Source: an uncultured Bariatricus sp.
GTDB lineage: Bacteria > Bacillota > Clostridia > Lachnospirales > Lachnospiraceae
DNA length: 64,000 nucleotides
Direction of reading: 5' to 3'
Assembly (NCBI GenBank): GCA_934307065.1
Contig: CAKRCD010000002.1
Span: 1 to 64,000, forward strand
The stretch's first letter is position 1. Each line of letters starts with the position of its first letter. Below, one piece after another: positions 43,306-53,551 of this stretch. Below the pieces are notes generated by a model. The model was not told the origin of the DNA. It did not search any database and saw nothing but the letters and a program-made list of their open reading frames with translations. Position numbers and translations under genes: made by a program.

Positions 43306-43818
43306 ATGCCAAAAGTAGGAATTGTAATGGGCAGTGATTCAGACCTGAAAGTAATGAGTAAGGCGGCTGCCATGTTGGAGAAGTTTGGAATTGACTATGA
43401 AATGACCATTATTTCTGCACACCGTGAGCCGGATGTATTTTTTGAGTATGCGAAGAGTGCAGAGGAAAAGGGCTATAAGATTATTATTGCCGGAGCGGGT
43501 ATGGCAGCACATCTTCCGGGAATGTGTGCAGCAATCTTCCCAATGCCGGTAATTGGAGTACCAATGTCAGGCAAGAACTTAGACGGAATGGATGCACTTT
43601 ATTCGATTGTACAGATGCCATCCGGTATTCCGGTTGCCACAGTTGCAATTGATGGTGGAGCCAATGCAGGAATTCTTGCTGCAAGAATGCTTGCAATGTC
43701 TGACCCTGAATTATTAGAGAGCTTGAAAGCATATACAAGCGAAATGAAAGAAACAGTCCAGAAGAAAGCAGAAAAGCTGGATAACCTTGGTTACAAAGCG
43801 TATATGGAGCAGATGTAA
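43306..43818 (+). CDS. purE: N5-carboxyaminoimidazole ribonucleotide mutase
   Basis: Class I PurE of 170 residues, moving the carboxyl group to form CAIR in purine synthesis. VGIVMGSDSDLKVM, SAHREPD and AGAGMAAHLPGM are the active-site segments. RBS AAAGGAAG. First gene of the purE-M-N-D group. Confidence 0.97.
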   Translation: MPKVGIVMGSDSDLKVMSKAAAMLEKFGIDYEMTIISAHREPDVFFEYAKSAEEKGYKIIIAGAGMAAHLPGMCAAIFPMPVIGVPMSGKNLDGMDALYSIVQMPSGIPVATVAIDGGANAGILAARMLAMSDPELLESLKAYTSEMKETVQKKAEKLDNLGYKAYMEQM

Positions 43819-43881
43819 ACAAAGAACAAGTGAACAATTGCGGGCAATACATGTCAGCAGATATACCAGGAGGAACAGAAA

Positions 43882-44910
43882 ATGTTGGATTACAAGACAG
43901 CCGGTGTAGATATCGAGGCAGGATATAAATCAGTAGAACTTATGAAGAAGCATGTGAAAGAAACCATGAGACCAGAAGTATTAGGCGGACTTGGCGGTTT
44001 TGCAGGTGCATTTGACTTAAGTGGAATCAAAAACATGGAAGAACCAGTGCTTCTTTCCGGAACAGACGGATGTGGAACTAAGGTAAAACTCGCATTTGTA
44101 ATGGATAAGCACGATACCATCGGCATTGATGCAGTAGCTATGTGTGTCAATGATATTGCATGCTCAGGCGGAGAACCATTATTCTTCCTTGATTACATTG
44201 CCTGCGGCAAGAACTATCCGGAAAAGATTGCCACTATTGTAAGTGGTGTGGCAGAGGGATGTAAACAGTCTGGCTGTGCACTGGTCGGTGGGGAGACTGC
44301 AGAGCATCCGGGACTGATGCCGGAGAATGATTATGACCTTGCCGGATTTGCAGTAGGTGTGGTAGATAAGAAAGATATTATCGACGGTTCTGCTATCAAG
44401 CCGGGTGATGTGCTTGTGGCAATGCCATCTACAGGTGTTCACAGCAATGGATTTTCACTGGTTCGTAAGGTATTTGATATCACAGAGGAATCATTGAATA
44501 CATATTATGAGGAATTAGGAAAAACACTTGGAGAAGCGCTGATTGCTCCAACAAGAATCTATGTAAAGGCTCTGAAAAATGTAAAGGAAGCAGGCATAAA
44601 AGTGAAAGGCTGCAGCCATATTACCGGCGGTGGTTTCTATGAAAACATTCCTAGAATGCTTCCGGATGGAATCCGTGCCGTGGTAAAGAAAGACAGCTAT
44701 GAAGTTCCTGCTATTTTTAACCTGATTGCAAAGACCGGAAATATTGCAGAAGAAATGATGTATAATACGTTCAATATGGGAATCGGAATGATTGTTGCCG
44801 TAGATGAAAAAGATGTGGATGCGACCATTAAGGCAATGAAAGAAGCCGGAGACGAAGCATTTGTAGTCGGCTATGTAGAAGCCGGAGAAAAAGGAGTTAC
44901 TTTATGCTAA
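43882..44910 (+). CDS. purM: phosphoribosylformylglycinamidine cyclo-ligase
   Basis: AIR synthetase, 342 residues, with [49 protein letters not shown] and [18 protein letters not shown]-dependent ring closure to AIR. It overlaps purN by 7 bp. Confidence 0.97.
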   Translation: MLDYKTAGVDIEAGYKSVELMKKHVKETMRPEVLGGLGGFAGAFDLSGIKNMEEPVLLSGTDGCGTKVKLAFVMDKHDTIGIDAVAMCVNDIACSGGEPLFFLDYIACGKNYPEKIATIVSGVAEGCKQSGCALVGGETAEHPGLMPENDYDLAGFAVGVVDKKDIIDGSAIKPGDVLVAMPSTGVHSNGFSLVRKVFDITEESLNTYYEELGKTLGEALIAPTRIYVKALKNVKEAGIKVKGCSHITGGGFYENIPRMLPDGIRAVVKKDSYEVPAIFNLIAKTGNIAEEMMYNTFNMGIGMIVAVDEKDVDATIKAMKEAGDEAFVVGYVEAGEKGVTLC

Positions 44911-45530
44911 GAGTTGCAGTACTGGTGTCCGGTGGAGGAACCAATCTTCAGGCTATTATCGATGCCGTAGAAAGCAGTAAGATTACCAATACAGAATTGG
45001 TGGGTGTGATTAGTAACAATAAGAATGCCTATGCGTTGGAAAGAGCGAAGAAACACGGTATTCCGGCTGAGTGCATTTCCCCAAAAGATTTTGAAACACG
45101 AGCAGAATTTAACAAAGTTTTTCTGGAAAAGTTAGAGGAACTTCATCCGGATCTGGTAGTGCTGGCGGGATTCTTAGTGGTCATTCCGGAAGAAATGATT
45201 CGGGCATACAGAAACCGGATGATCAATATCCATCCATCCCTGATTCCTGCATTTTGCGGAACGGGCTTTTACGGACTGAAGGTTCACGAAGCTGCACTGG
45301 CACGTGGGGTGAAAGTAGTAGGTGCTACGGTTCATTTTGTAGATGAGGGAACAGATACAGGTCCGATTATTCTGCAAAAGGCTGTTGAAGTAGAAGAAGG
45401 GGACACACCTGAGAGTCTTCAGCGGAGAGTGATGGAGCAGGCAGAGTGGAAGATTCTGCCACAGGCAATTGATTTGATTGCCAATGGAAAGGTAAAAGTG
45501 ACAGAAGGAAAAGTTTCTATTACCAAGTAA
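44904..45530 (+). CDS. purN: phosphoribosylglycinamide formyltransferase
   Basis: The 208-residue enzyme uses 10-formyl-THF to formylate [15 protein letters not shown], the catalytic region [19 protein letters not shown] and [13 protein letters not shown] are diagnostic. The start lies within the end of purM with AAGGAG upstream. Confidence 0.97.
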   Translation: MLRVAVLVSGGGTNLQAIIDAVESSKITNTELVGVISNNKNAYALERAKKHGIPAECISPKDFETRAEFNKVFLEKLEELHPDLVVLAGFLVVIPEEMIRAYRNRMINIHPSLIPAFCGTGFYGLKVHEAALARGVKVVGATVHFVDEGTDTGPIILQKAVEVEEGDTPESLQRRVMEQAEWKILPQAIDLIANGKVKVTEGKVSITK

Positions 45531-45567
45531 CCAGTAAACAGAGATAAGCAAACATAAGGAGGAACCT

Positions 45568-46839
45568 ATGAAGGTATTGATTGTGGGAAGCGGCGGAAGA
45601 GAACATGCCATTGCATACAGCGTCGCTAAAAGCAGCAAGGTGGATAAGATTTACTGTGCACCGGGAAATGCAGGAATCGCAGAACTGGCAGAATGTGTTC
45701 CGATTGGCGCAATGGAATTTGATGCACTGGTTGATTTCGCAAAGGAAAAAGAAATTGACCTTGTAGTAGTGGGAATGGATGACCCTCTGGTAGGCGGACT
45801 GATTGATGTGTTTGAAAATGCTGGAATTCGTGCATTCGGACCAAGAAGAAATGCAGCGATTCTGGAAGGAAGCAAGGCATTTTCAAAGGATTTGATGAAG
45901 AAATACGGGATTCCAACGGCTGCATATGAGAATTTTACGAAGCCGGAGGAAGCACTTATATACCTTGCAAATGTTAAATATCCAATCGTGTTAAAAGCAG
46001 ATGGACTGGCACTTGGCAAAGGCGTACTGATCTGCAATAACTTTGAAGAAGCCCAGGCAGGTGTAAAAGAAATCATGCTGGATAAGAAGTTCGGGGCTTC
46101 CGGAAATACCATGGTGGTAGAAGAATTTATGACCGGACGTGAAGTATCTGTACTGTCTTTTGTTGATGGCAAGACGATTAAGACCATGACCAGTGCACAG
46201 GATCATAAACGTGCCAAGGATGGTGATGAGGGCTTAAATACCGGTGGTATGGGAACTTTCTCCCCGAGTCCGTTCTATACCGAAGAAGTGGATGCGTTCT
46301 GTAAGGAACACATTTACCAGAAAACAGTAGACGCTATGAATGCAGAAGGCAGAGAATTTAAAGGGATTATTTTCTTTGGACTGATGCTTACAGCGGATGG
46401 ACCAAAGGTACTGGAATACAATGCCAGATTCGGTGATCCGGAGGCTCAGGTTGTACTGCCAAGAATGAAGAACGATTTGGTAGAAGTGATGGAAGCCTGT
46501 ATTGACGGCAGACTGGACGAAATCAATTTGGAATTCGAGGATAATGCGGCAGTCTGCGTAGTACTTGCGTCAGATGGTTATCCACTGATTTACCAGAAAG
46601 GACTTCCAATCAGTGGGCTGGAAGAATTTAAAAAGCATGACGGGTATTACTGCTTCCATGCAGGGACCAAGTGGGTTGACGGGCAGATTGTTACAAATGG
46701 CGGCCGTGTTCTTGGAGTAACAGCCAAAGGTGCTACGCTTAAGGAAGCACGGGCAAATGCCTACAAGGCGACAGAGTGGGTTTCCTTTGAAAATAAATAT
46801 ATGAGACATGACATTGGAAAGGCCATTGACGAGGCTTAA
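45568..46839 (+). CDS. purD: phosphoribosylamine--glycine ligase
   Basis: ATP-grasp GAR synthetase of 423 residues with VGSGGREHAIAY, an ATP-binding VLKADGLALGKGV, HKRAKDGDEGLNTGGMG and EYNARFGDPEAQ. RBS AAGGAGG. Final gene of the pur group; purH, purC, purF and purL are not in the window. Confidence 0.97.
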   Translation: MKVLIVGSGGREHAIAYSVAKSSKVDKIYCAPGNAGIAELAECVPIGAMEFDALVDFAKEKEIDLVVVGMDDPLVGGLIDVFENAGIRAFGPRRNAAILEGSKAFSKDLMKKYGIPTAAYENFTKPEEALIYLANVKYPIVLKADGLALGKGVLICNNFEEAQAGVKEIMLDKKFGASGNTMVVEEFMTGREVSVLSFVDGKTIKTMTSAQDHKRAKDGDEGLNTGGMGTFSPSPFYTEEVDAFCKEHIYQKTVDAMNAEGREFKGIIFFGLMLTADGPKVLEYNARFGDPEAQVVLPRMKNDLVEVMEACIDGRLDEINLEFEDNAAVCVVLASDGYPLIYQKGLPISGLEEFKKHDGYYCFHAGTKWVDGQIVTNGGRVLGVTAKGATLKEARANAYKATEWVSFENKYMRHDIGKAIDEA

Positions 46840-46886
46840 GAGAATCTTAGGATTTCGAAAGACTTTTGAAAGATTTGGTGTAAACC

Positions 46887-46915
46887 TTGACAAATGGGGC
46901 ATTTCCCACTATTAT
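46887..46915 (+). promoter_or_regulatory. promoter of T-box-valS
   Basis: TTGACA (46887-46892), 17 bp and TATTAT (46910-46915). Confidence 0.8.
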
Positions 46916-46929
46916 ATTCCGTAGATTAT

Positions 46930-47180
46930 GAGTTATATTTAAAGGCTGAGAAAAAGAGGAGTATGTGTTTAGGGCTGGAAAGAGAGAACTGTCCAAAGGC
47001 TGAAAGGCGGTTCACAGGAAACGGACGCAGAAGGTAGCTTTTGAGCCGGATATCTGAAGGCAGTAGGATGTCACGGAGTCGTTCACGTTATCGGACGAGA
47101 GAGATATGGGAGAATTTCTCTCATATAACAAAGGTGGTACCGCGTTACTATACGCCCTTTACATTCACTGTAAAGGGCGT
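46930..47180 (+). promoter_or_regulatory. T-box leader for valS
   Basis: The invariant T-box AAAGGTGGTACCGCG is at 47130-47144, where uncharged tRNA acceptor ends pair. It is followed by the terminator. Upstream, ~190 nt carry stem I with an AGTA-type bulge (GAGGAGTATG), and a candidate valine specifier GTA at 47034-47036 followed by a purine. Uncharged tRNA-Val would stabilise the antiterminator and permit valS transcription. This accounts for the 370 bases between purD and valS. The specifier choice is inference. Confidence 0.93.
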
Positions 47181-47187
47181 TTACTTT
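47152..47187 (+). terminator. T-box terminator
   Basis: ACGCCCTTTAC (47152-47162) pairs perfectly with GTAAAGGGCGT (47170-47180), followed by a TTACTTTTT tail. The antiterminator formed with the T-box would disrupt it. Confidence 0.92.
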
Positions 47188-47210
47188 TTGAGAGGAAAGT
47201 GGAGGAGAAC

Positions 47211-49859
47211 ATGAGCAAGAATCTTGAAAAAACTTACAATCCAAAAGAGATTGAATCAAAATTATATGAAAAATGGTGTGAGAAGAAGTATTTTCACGCT
47301 GAGGTGGATAGAAGTAAGAAACCATTTACTATTGTAATGCCGCCTCCGAATATTACCGGAAAGCTGCATATGGGACATGCGTTGGATAATACCCTTCAAG
47401 ATACTCTGATCCGTTATAAGAGAATGCAGGGTTATAATGCACTCTGGATTCCGGGTACGGATCATGCAGCTATTTCAACTGAGGTTAAAGTTACGAATCA
47501 GTTAAAGGCAGAAGGAATTGACAAGAAAGAGCTTGGACGTGAAGGTTTCCTTAAGAGAACCTGGCAGTGGAAGGAAGAATATGGCGGGACCATTACTTCC
47601 CAGCTTAAGAAAATCGGAACTTCCTGTGACTGGGACAGAGAACGTTTCACGATGGATGAAGGATGTTCCAAGGCTGTAGAAGAGGTATTTATTAAATTAT
47701 ATGAAGAAGGATATATTTACAAGGGTTCCCGTATCATCAACTGGTGCCCAAAATGTAAGACTTCCTTATCTGATGCAGAAGTAGAGCATGAAGAACAGGC
47801 AGGACATTTCTGGCATATTAAGTATCCAATTATTGGAACAGACCGTTTCCTTGAGATTGCAACTACCCGTCCGGAAACTATGCTTGGGGATACTGCTATT
47901 GCTGTTCATCCAGATGATGAAAGATACACAGATATCGTTGGGAAGAAAGCATTGCTTCCATTAGTTGGAAGAGAGATTCCGATTGTGGCAGATGCTTATG
48001 TAGATAAAGAATTTGGAACAGGTGCAGTAAAAATTACACCGGCACATGACCCGAATGACTTTGAAGTCGGAAAACGTCATAATCTTCCGGAAATCAATAT
48101 CATGAACGATGACGCAACTATCGTGGATGGATATGGAAAATATTCTGGAATGGAACGTTACGAAGCAAGAAAAGCAATTGTAGAAGACTTAAAAGAACAG
48201 GGATACTTAGTAAAAATCGAAGAACATTCTCATAATGTAGGAACTCATGACCGTTGCGGTACTACCGTAGAACCATTGATTAAACAGCAGTGGTTTGTGA
48301 GAATGGAAGAGCTGGCAAAACCGGCGATTAATGCTTTGAAGACAGGCGAACTGAAATTCGTACCAGAGCGTTTTGACAAAATTTATCTGCACTGGCTGGA
48401 AAATATCAAAGACTGGTGTATTTCCCGTCAGATCTGGTGGGGACACAGAATCCCGGCTTATTACTGCGATGAATGTGGTGAATTTGTAGTAGCAAGAGAA
48501 ATGCCGGAAGTATGCCCGCATTGTGGTTGTAAGCATTTTACACAGGATGAAGATACATTGGATACCTGGTTCAGTTCAGCACTCTGGCCGTTCTCCACAC
48601 TTGGCTGGCCGGACAAGACAGAAGATTTGGATTACTTCTATCCGACAGATGTACTGGTAACGGGATACGATATTATTTTCTTCTGGGTAATCCGTATGGT
48701 ATTCTCCGGATATGCACATACCGGAAAAGCACCATTCCATACGGTACTGATTCACGGTCTGGTTCGTGACTCCCAGGGACGCAAGATGAGTAAATCACTT
48801 GGAAATGGTATTGACCCTCTGGAAATTATTGAGGAGTATGGCGCAGATGCACTTCGTATGACACTCCTTACCGGAAACGCACCTGGAAATGATATGCGTT
48901 TCTATAATGAACGAGTAGAAGCAAGCCGTAACTTTGCAAACAAGGTATGGAATGCATCCAGATTTATTCTGATGAATATGGATGGAAAGACCATTACAGA
49001 GCCGGAAGCAGCAGACTTTACCATGACAGATAAATGGATTCTTTCCAAAGTAAATACACTGGCAAAAGATGTGACAGAAAATATGGATAACTATGATCTT
49101 GGTATTGCACTGCAGAAGGTATATGATTTTATCTGGGATGAATTCTGTGACTGGTATATAGAGCTGGTAAAATATAGAATTTATCATGCAGAGGAAGATG
49201 CAAAGAGTGCCAATGCAGCACTGTGGACTCTGAAAGAGGTTCTCGCAAATGCGCTTAAGATGTTACATCCGTTTATGCCATTTGTTACCGAAGAAATTTA
49301 CAGTGCATTAGTGCCGGAAGAAGAATCACTTATGATGTCAAGCTGGCCGGTATATCAAACAGAGTGGAGCTTTGCTGAGGCAGAAAATGTGACAGACCAC
49401 ATGAAAGAAATCATTCGTGGTGTCAGAAATGCCAGAGCAGAGATGAATGTACCACCAAGCCGGAAAACAAAAGTCTTTGTAGTATGTGAAAATGCAGAAC
49501 TCAGAGAAGGCTTCTGCGAACTGGCCTCCTCTGCCTGCCCACTGATGAGCGCAACAGAGCTTGATGTACAGACTACAAAAGATGGAATTGCAGAAGATGC
49601 AGTTTCTATTGTTGTTCCAGATGCAACCGTTTATGTTCCCCTGGAAGAACTGATTGATTTTGAGCAGGAAATGGAACGACTCACAAAAGAAGAAGCAAGA
49701 CTGGAAAAAGAAATTGCCCGTTCAAATGGTATGTTAAATAATGAAAAATTTGTCAGCAAGGCACCTCAGGCGAAAGTCGATGAAGAGAGAGCCAAACTGG
49801 AAAAATATACACAGATGATGGCACAGGTAAAGGAAAGACTTGCGAGTTTGAAAAAGTAA
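47211..49859 (+). CDS. valS: valine--tRNA ligase
   Basis: Class I synthetase of 882 residues. The HIGH-type motif is HMGH (53-56) in PPPNITGKLHMGH and the KMSKS loop lies near 525 (GRKMSKSLGNG). An editing domain (TTRPETMLGDTA), the anticodon-binding domain and a C-terminal coiled coil (about 815-882) are present. ATG 47211 follows GGAGG; the frame extends upstream through the terminator, which is not coding. Confidence 0.98.
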   Translation: MSKNLEKTYNPKEIESKLYEKWCEKKYFHAEVDRSKKPFTIVMPPPNITGKLHMGHALDNTLQDTLIRYKRMQGYNALWIPGTDHAAISTEVKVTNQLKAEGIDKKELGREGFLKRTWQWKEEYGGTITSQLKKIGTSCDWDRERFTMDEGCSKAVEEVFIKLYEEGYIYKGSRIINWCPKCKTSLSDAEVEHEEQAGHFWHIKYPIIGTDRFLEIATTRPETMLGDTAIAVHPDDERYTDIVGKKALLPLVGREIPIVADAYVDKEFGTGAVKITPAHDPNDFEVGKRHNLPEINIMNDDATIVDGYGKYSGMERYEARKAIVEDLKEQGYLVKIEEHSHNVGTHDRCGTTVEPLIKQQWFVRMEELAKPAINALKTGELKFVPERFDKIYLHWLENIKDWCISRQIWWGHRIPAYYCDECGEFVVAREMPEVCPHCGCKHFTQDEDTLDTWFSSALWPFSTLGWPDKTEDLDYFYPTDVLVTGYDIIFFWVIRMVFSGYAHTGKAPFHTVLIHGLVRDSQGRKMSKSLGNGIDPLEIIEEYGADALRMTLLTGNAPGNDMRFYNERVEASRNFANKVWNASRFILMNMDGKTITEPEAADFTMTDKWILSKVNTLAKDVTENMDNYDLGIALQKVYDFIWDEFCDWYIELVKYRIYHAEEDAKSANAALWTLKEVLANALKMLHPFMPFVTEEIYSALVPEEESLMMSSWPVYQTEWSFAEAENVTDHMKEIIRGVRNARAEMNVPPSRKTKVFVVCENAELREGFCELASSACPLMSATELDVQTTKDGIAEDAVSIVVPDATVYVPLEELIDFEQEMERLTKEEARLEKEIARSNGMLNNEKFVSKAPQAKVDEERAKLEKYTQMMAQVKERLASLKK

Positions 49860-49874
49860 GGAAGTATAAATACA

Positions 49875-52067
49875 ATGAAAAAGCTGAATCTTAGGTTGAG
49901 GAAAGATCCTTTTAAAAAGCTGTCTGAAAAGATATCGCCCTACTATGGCACATTAAATAAAATCTCTGTGCTTTTGGAAGTCCTGTGGGCCATACTCATT
50001 AATTTTATTATTGAAGCGTTTTCCAGACATTCCGTTGTGGCAGCATGGAAGTACCTGGTAAAGACACCGGAAGTATTTTTCTATAATGCATTTATGATTT
50101 TTGTGACATTCACATTTGTACATCTGGTAAGGCGCCGTGTATTTGCACGAATCATAGTGAGTGCTTTATGGCTGGTCATTGGACTTAGCAATGGCATTAT
50201 GCTGATGAAAAGAGTTACTCCTTTTAATGCACAGGACTTAAAGACCTTTAAAGAAGGATTGTCCTTGTTTACCAATTATTTCAGTGCGCCAGAACTGATT
50301 GTGATGGGGGTCGGTGTGACCGCATTTCTGATATGGTGTGTACTGATGTTCCGATATGGCGGAAAATATAAGGGAAAGATGAACAGGCTGGTGTCACTGG
50401 CCTGTGTCATCGCGAGCTGTGTGGCATATTCGTTCATAACAAACTGGGCGATAGATCAGCGCGTAGTATCTACTTACTTTGGAAATATAGCATTTGCATA
50501 TCAGGACTATGGTTTACCGTACTGCTTCTGTGCCAGCCTGTTTAATACGGGTATTTCCCAGCCGAATGGCTATACAGAAGAAGCTATTGAGGACCTTGGA
50601 AAGGGAAAAAGTCTGACAAAAGTAAGTGAAGATGACGATACAGAGGTTCTTCCGAATATTTTATTTGTGCAGTTGGAATCCTTCTTTGATACCAGTGAGT
50701 TTACTTCCTTACAGACATCAGAAGATCCCCTTCCGAATTTAAGAAAAATGTTTCAGGAATACTCTTCCGGTTATTTTAAGGTTCCTTCGGTAGGAGCCGG
50801 AACAGCCAATACAGAATTTGAAGTGCTTACAGGAATGAATCTGAGGTATTTCGGACCGGGAGAATACCCTTATAAGACCGTACTGAAAGACCAGGTTGCA
50901 GAAAGTGCGGCAACTGCATTTGCATCCTTTGGATACGGCACACATGCCATTCACAATAATGGCGGAAATTTCTACAGCCGCGCAAAAGTATTTAACAATA
51001 TCGGATTTGACAGTTTTACAAGCAAAGAGTTTATGAACGTCCTTCAGACCACAGAAAATGGATGGGCGAAAGATGATATTCTGCTGACCCATATTCAGGA
51101 TGCACTGGATAGCACAGAGCAGCAGGATTTCGTGTTTACTATCAGTGTGCAGGGCCATGGAAATTACCCGGAAGAAAAGCTGATTGAGAATCCACGGATT
51201 ACCGTAAGCGGTTTGGAGTCCGAGGCAAAGAACAATGCATGGGAATACTATGTGAACCAAGTATATGAGATGGATGAGTTTGCAGGAAATCTTGTGAAAA
51301 TGATGGAAGAACGTGGAGAACCGACGGTGATTGTGTTCTATGGAGACCATCTGCCTACCATGGGATTGGAAGCCAAGGATATGAAGAGCAAATATCTCTA
51401 CAATACCAATTATGTCATCTGGGACAATATTGGTCTGGAGAAGAAGGACCGCAACATCCCATCTTACCAGATCATGGCAGATGTGATGGAACGTCTTGGA
51501 TTACATGCAGGAACCGTGTTTAACTATCATCAGGACAGAAGAAAAACAAAAGATTATCTGAAAGATCTGGAGCTTCTTCAGTATGATATTTTATATGGAA
51601 AGCAGTATGTGTACGAAGGAAATCCACCAATCACGGAAGGCCATATGCAGATGGGAATCCGTGAAGTAACGCTGACAGATATGACCGGTAAATTGGATGG
51701 CTCTTATAGTCTCTATGGAAACAATTTTACCAAATGGAGTAAGGTTTATGTCAATGGGGAAAAGCAGAAGAGTACCTTCCTCAATAATACCCGTATTGAA
51801 CTTCCGGAAACGAAGCTTGCGGAAGGAGATATTATTACCATTAGTCAGGTCGGTTCAAGCAATACAATTTTCCGGACTTCGGCAGAATATATTTATCATA
51901 ATGGTGTGCTGATGGAGTACACAGAGGAAGTGAAGAATCAGATCGAAGCGGAAGTCAAAGCTGCTAAAGAACAGGAATTAAAGTCATCTGAAGGAGAAAA
52001 CCCGGAGGGTGAAAATTCAGATGGAATTACTGACTCAAATGGAGATTCTGAGTCAGAGACAGAATAA
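49875..52067 (+). CDS. LTA synthase-like sulfatase-fold phosphoglycerol transferase
   Basis: The 730-residue protein has about five N-terminal membrane helices (30-215) and an extracellular sulfatase-fold domain. The metal/nucleophile sites are visible: Glu in LFVQLESFFD, Thr in VGAGTANTEFEVLTGM, and Asp-His in VFYGDHLPTMG. LtaS-type enzymes polymerise glycerophosphate from phosphatidylglycerol. Beyond the catalytic domain there is a ~90-residue beta-rich domain (YSLYGNNFTKWSKVYVNG) and an acidic Ser/Glu/Gly tail. It follows valS by 15 bp. Related transferases that decorate other polymers cannot be excluded. Confidence 0.92.
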   Translation: MKKLNLRLRKDPFKKLSEKISPYYGTLNKISVLLEVLWAILINFIIEAFSRHSVVAAWKYLVKTPEVFFYNAFMIFVTFTFVHLVRRRVFARIIVSALWLVIGLSNGIMLMKRVTPFNAQDLKTFKEGLSLFTNYFSAPELIVMGVGVTAFLIWCVLMFRYGGKYKGKMNRLVSLACVIASCVAYSFITNWAIDQRVVSTYFGNIAFAYQDYGLPYCFCASLFNTGISQPNGYTEEAIEDLGKGKSLTKVSEDDDTEVLPNILFVQLESFFDTSEFTSLQTSEDPLPNLRKMFQEYSSGYFKVPSVGAGTANTEFEVLTGMNLRYFGPGEYPYKTVLKDQVAESAATAFASFGYGTHAIHNNGGNFYSRAKVFNNIGFDSFTSKEFMNVLQTTENGWAKDDILLTHIQDALDSTEQQDFVFTISVQGHGNYPEEKLIENPRITVSGLESEAKNNAWEYYVNQVYEMDEFAGNLVKMMEERGEPTVIVFYGDHLPTMGLEAKDMKSKYLYNTNYVIWDNIGLEKKDRNIPSYQIMADVMERLGLHAGTVFNYHQDRRKTKDYLKDLELLQYDILYGKQYVYEGNPPITEGHMQMGIREVTLTDMTGKLDGSYSLYGNNFTKWSKVYVNGEKQKSTFLNNTRIELPETKLAEGDIITISQVGSSNTIFRTSAEYIYHNGVLMEYTEEVKNQIEAEVKAAKEQELKSSEGENPEGENSDGITDSNGDSESETE

Positions 52068-52083
52068 AAATTGCGGATAAAGG

Positions 52084-53415
52084 ATGGCGCATGAGATGCA
52101 ATATGAAGAGATAGTCAGTTATATTGCTGATATACCGAAATTTACAACCAAACATCCGCTGGAGCATACTCAGGAATTTATCAGGAGACTTGGGAATCCC
52201 TGCCATGACCGGAAGGTCATTCATGTGGCGGGAACCAATGGAAAGGGAAGCGTCTGCGCATTTATGCAGGCGATTCTCTTATGTGAGGGGAAACATGTGG
52301 GACTGTTTACTTCTCCGCACCTGGTAAAAATCAATGAGCGTATTCAGATAGATGGAGTACCGGTGACAGATGAAGCATTTTCAGCAGGGTTTGAACGCGT
52401 GAAGGGCGTGGTAGATAAGATGGCGGAAGAGGGTATCCCGCACCCGTCCTATTTCGAGTTCTTGTATGGAATCGGAATGGTAGTTTTCGAGGCAGAAGAA
52501 GTGGAGTATCTGATTCTGGAAACCGGGCTTGGCGGCAGACTGGACGCGACCAATTCTTTTGAACATCCAATCATGACAGTGATTACTTCGATTGGTATGG
52601 ATCATATGGGAATTCTTGGAAATACCATCGAAGAGATTGCCACAGAAAAGGCGGGAATTATCAAAGAAGGTATTCCTCTCTGTTATGACGGCACTTCAGA
52701 TGTTGCATCTGAGGTTATCCGCATGACTGCTGAAAAAAAGCATGCCCCTTGTAGAAAAATCGGGAAAGATGCGTTTGAAATTCGGGAAATTACAGACAAA
52801 CAGGTTGCTTTTTCCATAGTGAATGGGTATGATAAAAATATCATTTGGACGGTTGCCAGTACGGGAATTTACCAGATGATGAATGCAACGTTGGCAGTCA
52901 GCGCCATGGAAGAGGTGCTTGGAAAACCCTCTGATACAAGAAAGTGGAAGAGAGCACTGGAAAGGGCGAAATGGCCTGGAAGGATGGAAGAAGTGCTTCC
53001 GGGGGTAATTCTGGATGGCGCACATAACCTTCCTGCCATTGAACGGTTTTGCGAAAGCTTGCGGAAGCAGAAGGAATATGTTGCTGAGAAAGGGGAACAA
53101 TCAGGTAAGACTGTCATCTTGTTTTCGGCAGTAGATGATAAAGATTATGAGCAGATGATTCATACATTATGTTCAGAACAGTCTGTGGACAGTTATGTTG
53201 TGACGAAGCTTACAGATAAGCGGGGTGCTTCTATGGAAGTACTGACAGATATCTTTCGGGTATACACGGATAAGCCGGTATATACAGAAGATACCTTAGA
53301 AGCAGCATTTCATAAGGCAATGGAAGAAAAGGGAGAGGACGGAAGACTTTATTGTCTCGGTTCTTTGTATTTAATAGGTGAGTTAAAAGGGTTAATAGGT
53401 GAAGGATATGCTTAA
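52084..53415 (+). CDS. folC: bifunctional folylpolyglutamate/dihydrofolate synthase
   Basis: Mur-ligase-family enzyme of about 440 residues that adds glutamate to folates. ATP-binding HVAGTNGKGSVCAFM, the folate-binding TSPHLVKINERIQIDG, ETGLGGRLDATN and DGAHNLPAI are present. The start is either ATG 52084 or ATG 52096; AAAGGATGG is too close to the first, so 52096 may be correct. Whether it also has DHFS activity cannot be read from sequence. Confidence 0.95.
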   Translation: MAHEMQYEEIVSYIADIPKFTTKHPLEHTQEFIRRLGNPCHDRKVIHVAGTNGKGSVCAFMQAILLCEGKHVGLFTSPHLVKINERIQIDGVPVTDEAFSAGFERVKGVVDKMAEEGIPHPSYFEFLYGIGMVVFEAEEVEYLILETGLGGRLDATNSFEHPIMTVITSIGMDHMGILGNTIEEIATEKAGIIKEGIPLCYDGTSDVASEVIRMTAEKKHAPCRKIGKDAFEIREITDKQVAFSIVNGYDKNIIWTVASTGIYQMMNATLAVSAMEEVLGKPSDTRKWKRALERAKWPGRMEEVLPGVILDGAHNLPAIERFCESLRKQKEYVAEKGEQSGKTVILFSAVDDKDYEQMIHTLCSEQSVDSYVVTKLTDKRGASMEVLTDIFRVYTDKPVYTEDTLEAAFHKAMEEKGEDGRLYCLGSLYLIGELKGLIGEGYA

Positions 53416-53542
53416 TTTTGAAGAAGAGCTGAAGAAGTTTAAACCAAGTCTGGAAGTAGAAGAAATTGAAAAAGCAGTATATAAGGAAGATTTGGAAGAT
53501 TTGACCGATATTCTGCGTGAAATGATGGAGCATAAAAAGTAG
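53408..53542 (+). CDS. small acidic hypothetical protein
   Basis: A 44-residue, Glu/Asp/Lys-rich helical peptide (MLNFEEELKKFKPSLEVEEI then AVYKEDLEDLTDILREMMEHKK) overlaps the folC end by 8 bp, with GGTGAAGG in front. Its coding-like composition and tight packing between folC and the TPR gene suggest a real gene. No domain is recognised. Confidence 0.7.
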   Translation: MLNFEEELKKFKPSLEVEEIEKAVYKEDLEDLTDILREMMEHKK

Positions 53543-53551
53543 GGGAGAGGC

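Noticed and set aside
47106..47210. N-terminal extension of valS through the T-box terminator
   Set aside because: The bases are the T-box and terminator, and ATG 47211 has a strong GGAGG site and matches the usual ValS N-terminus.
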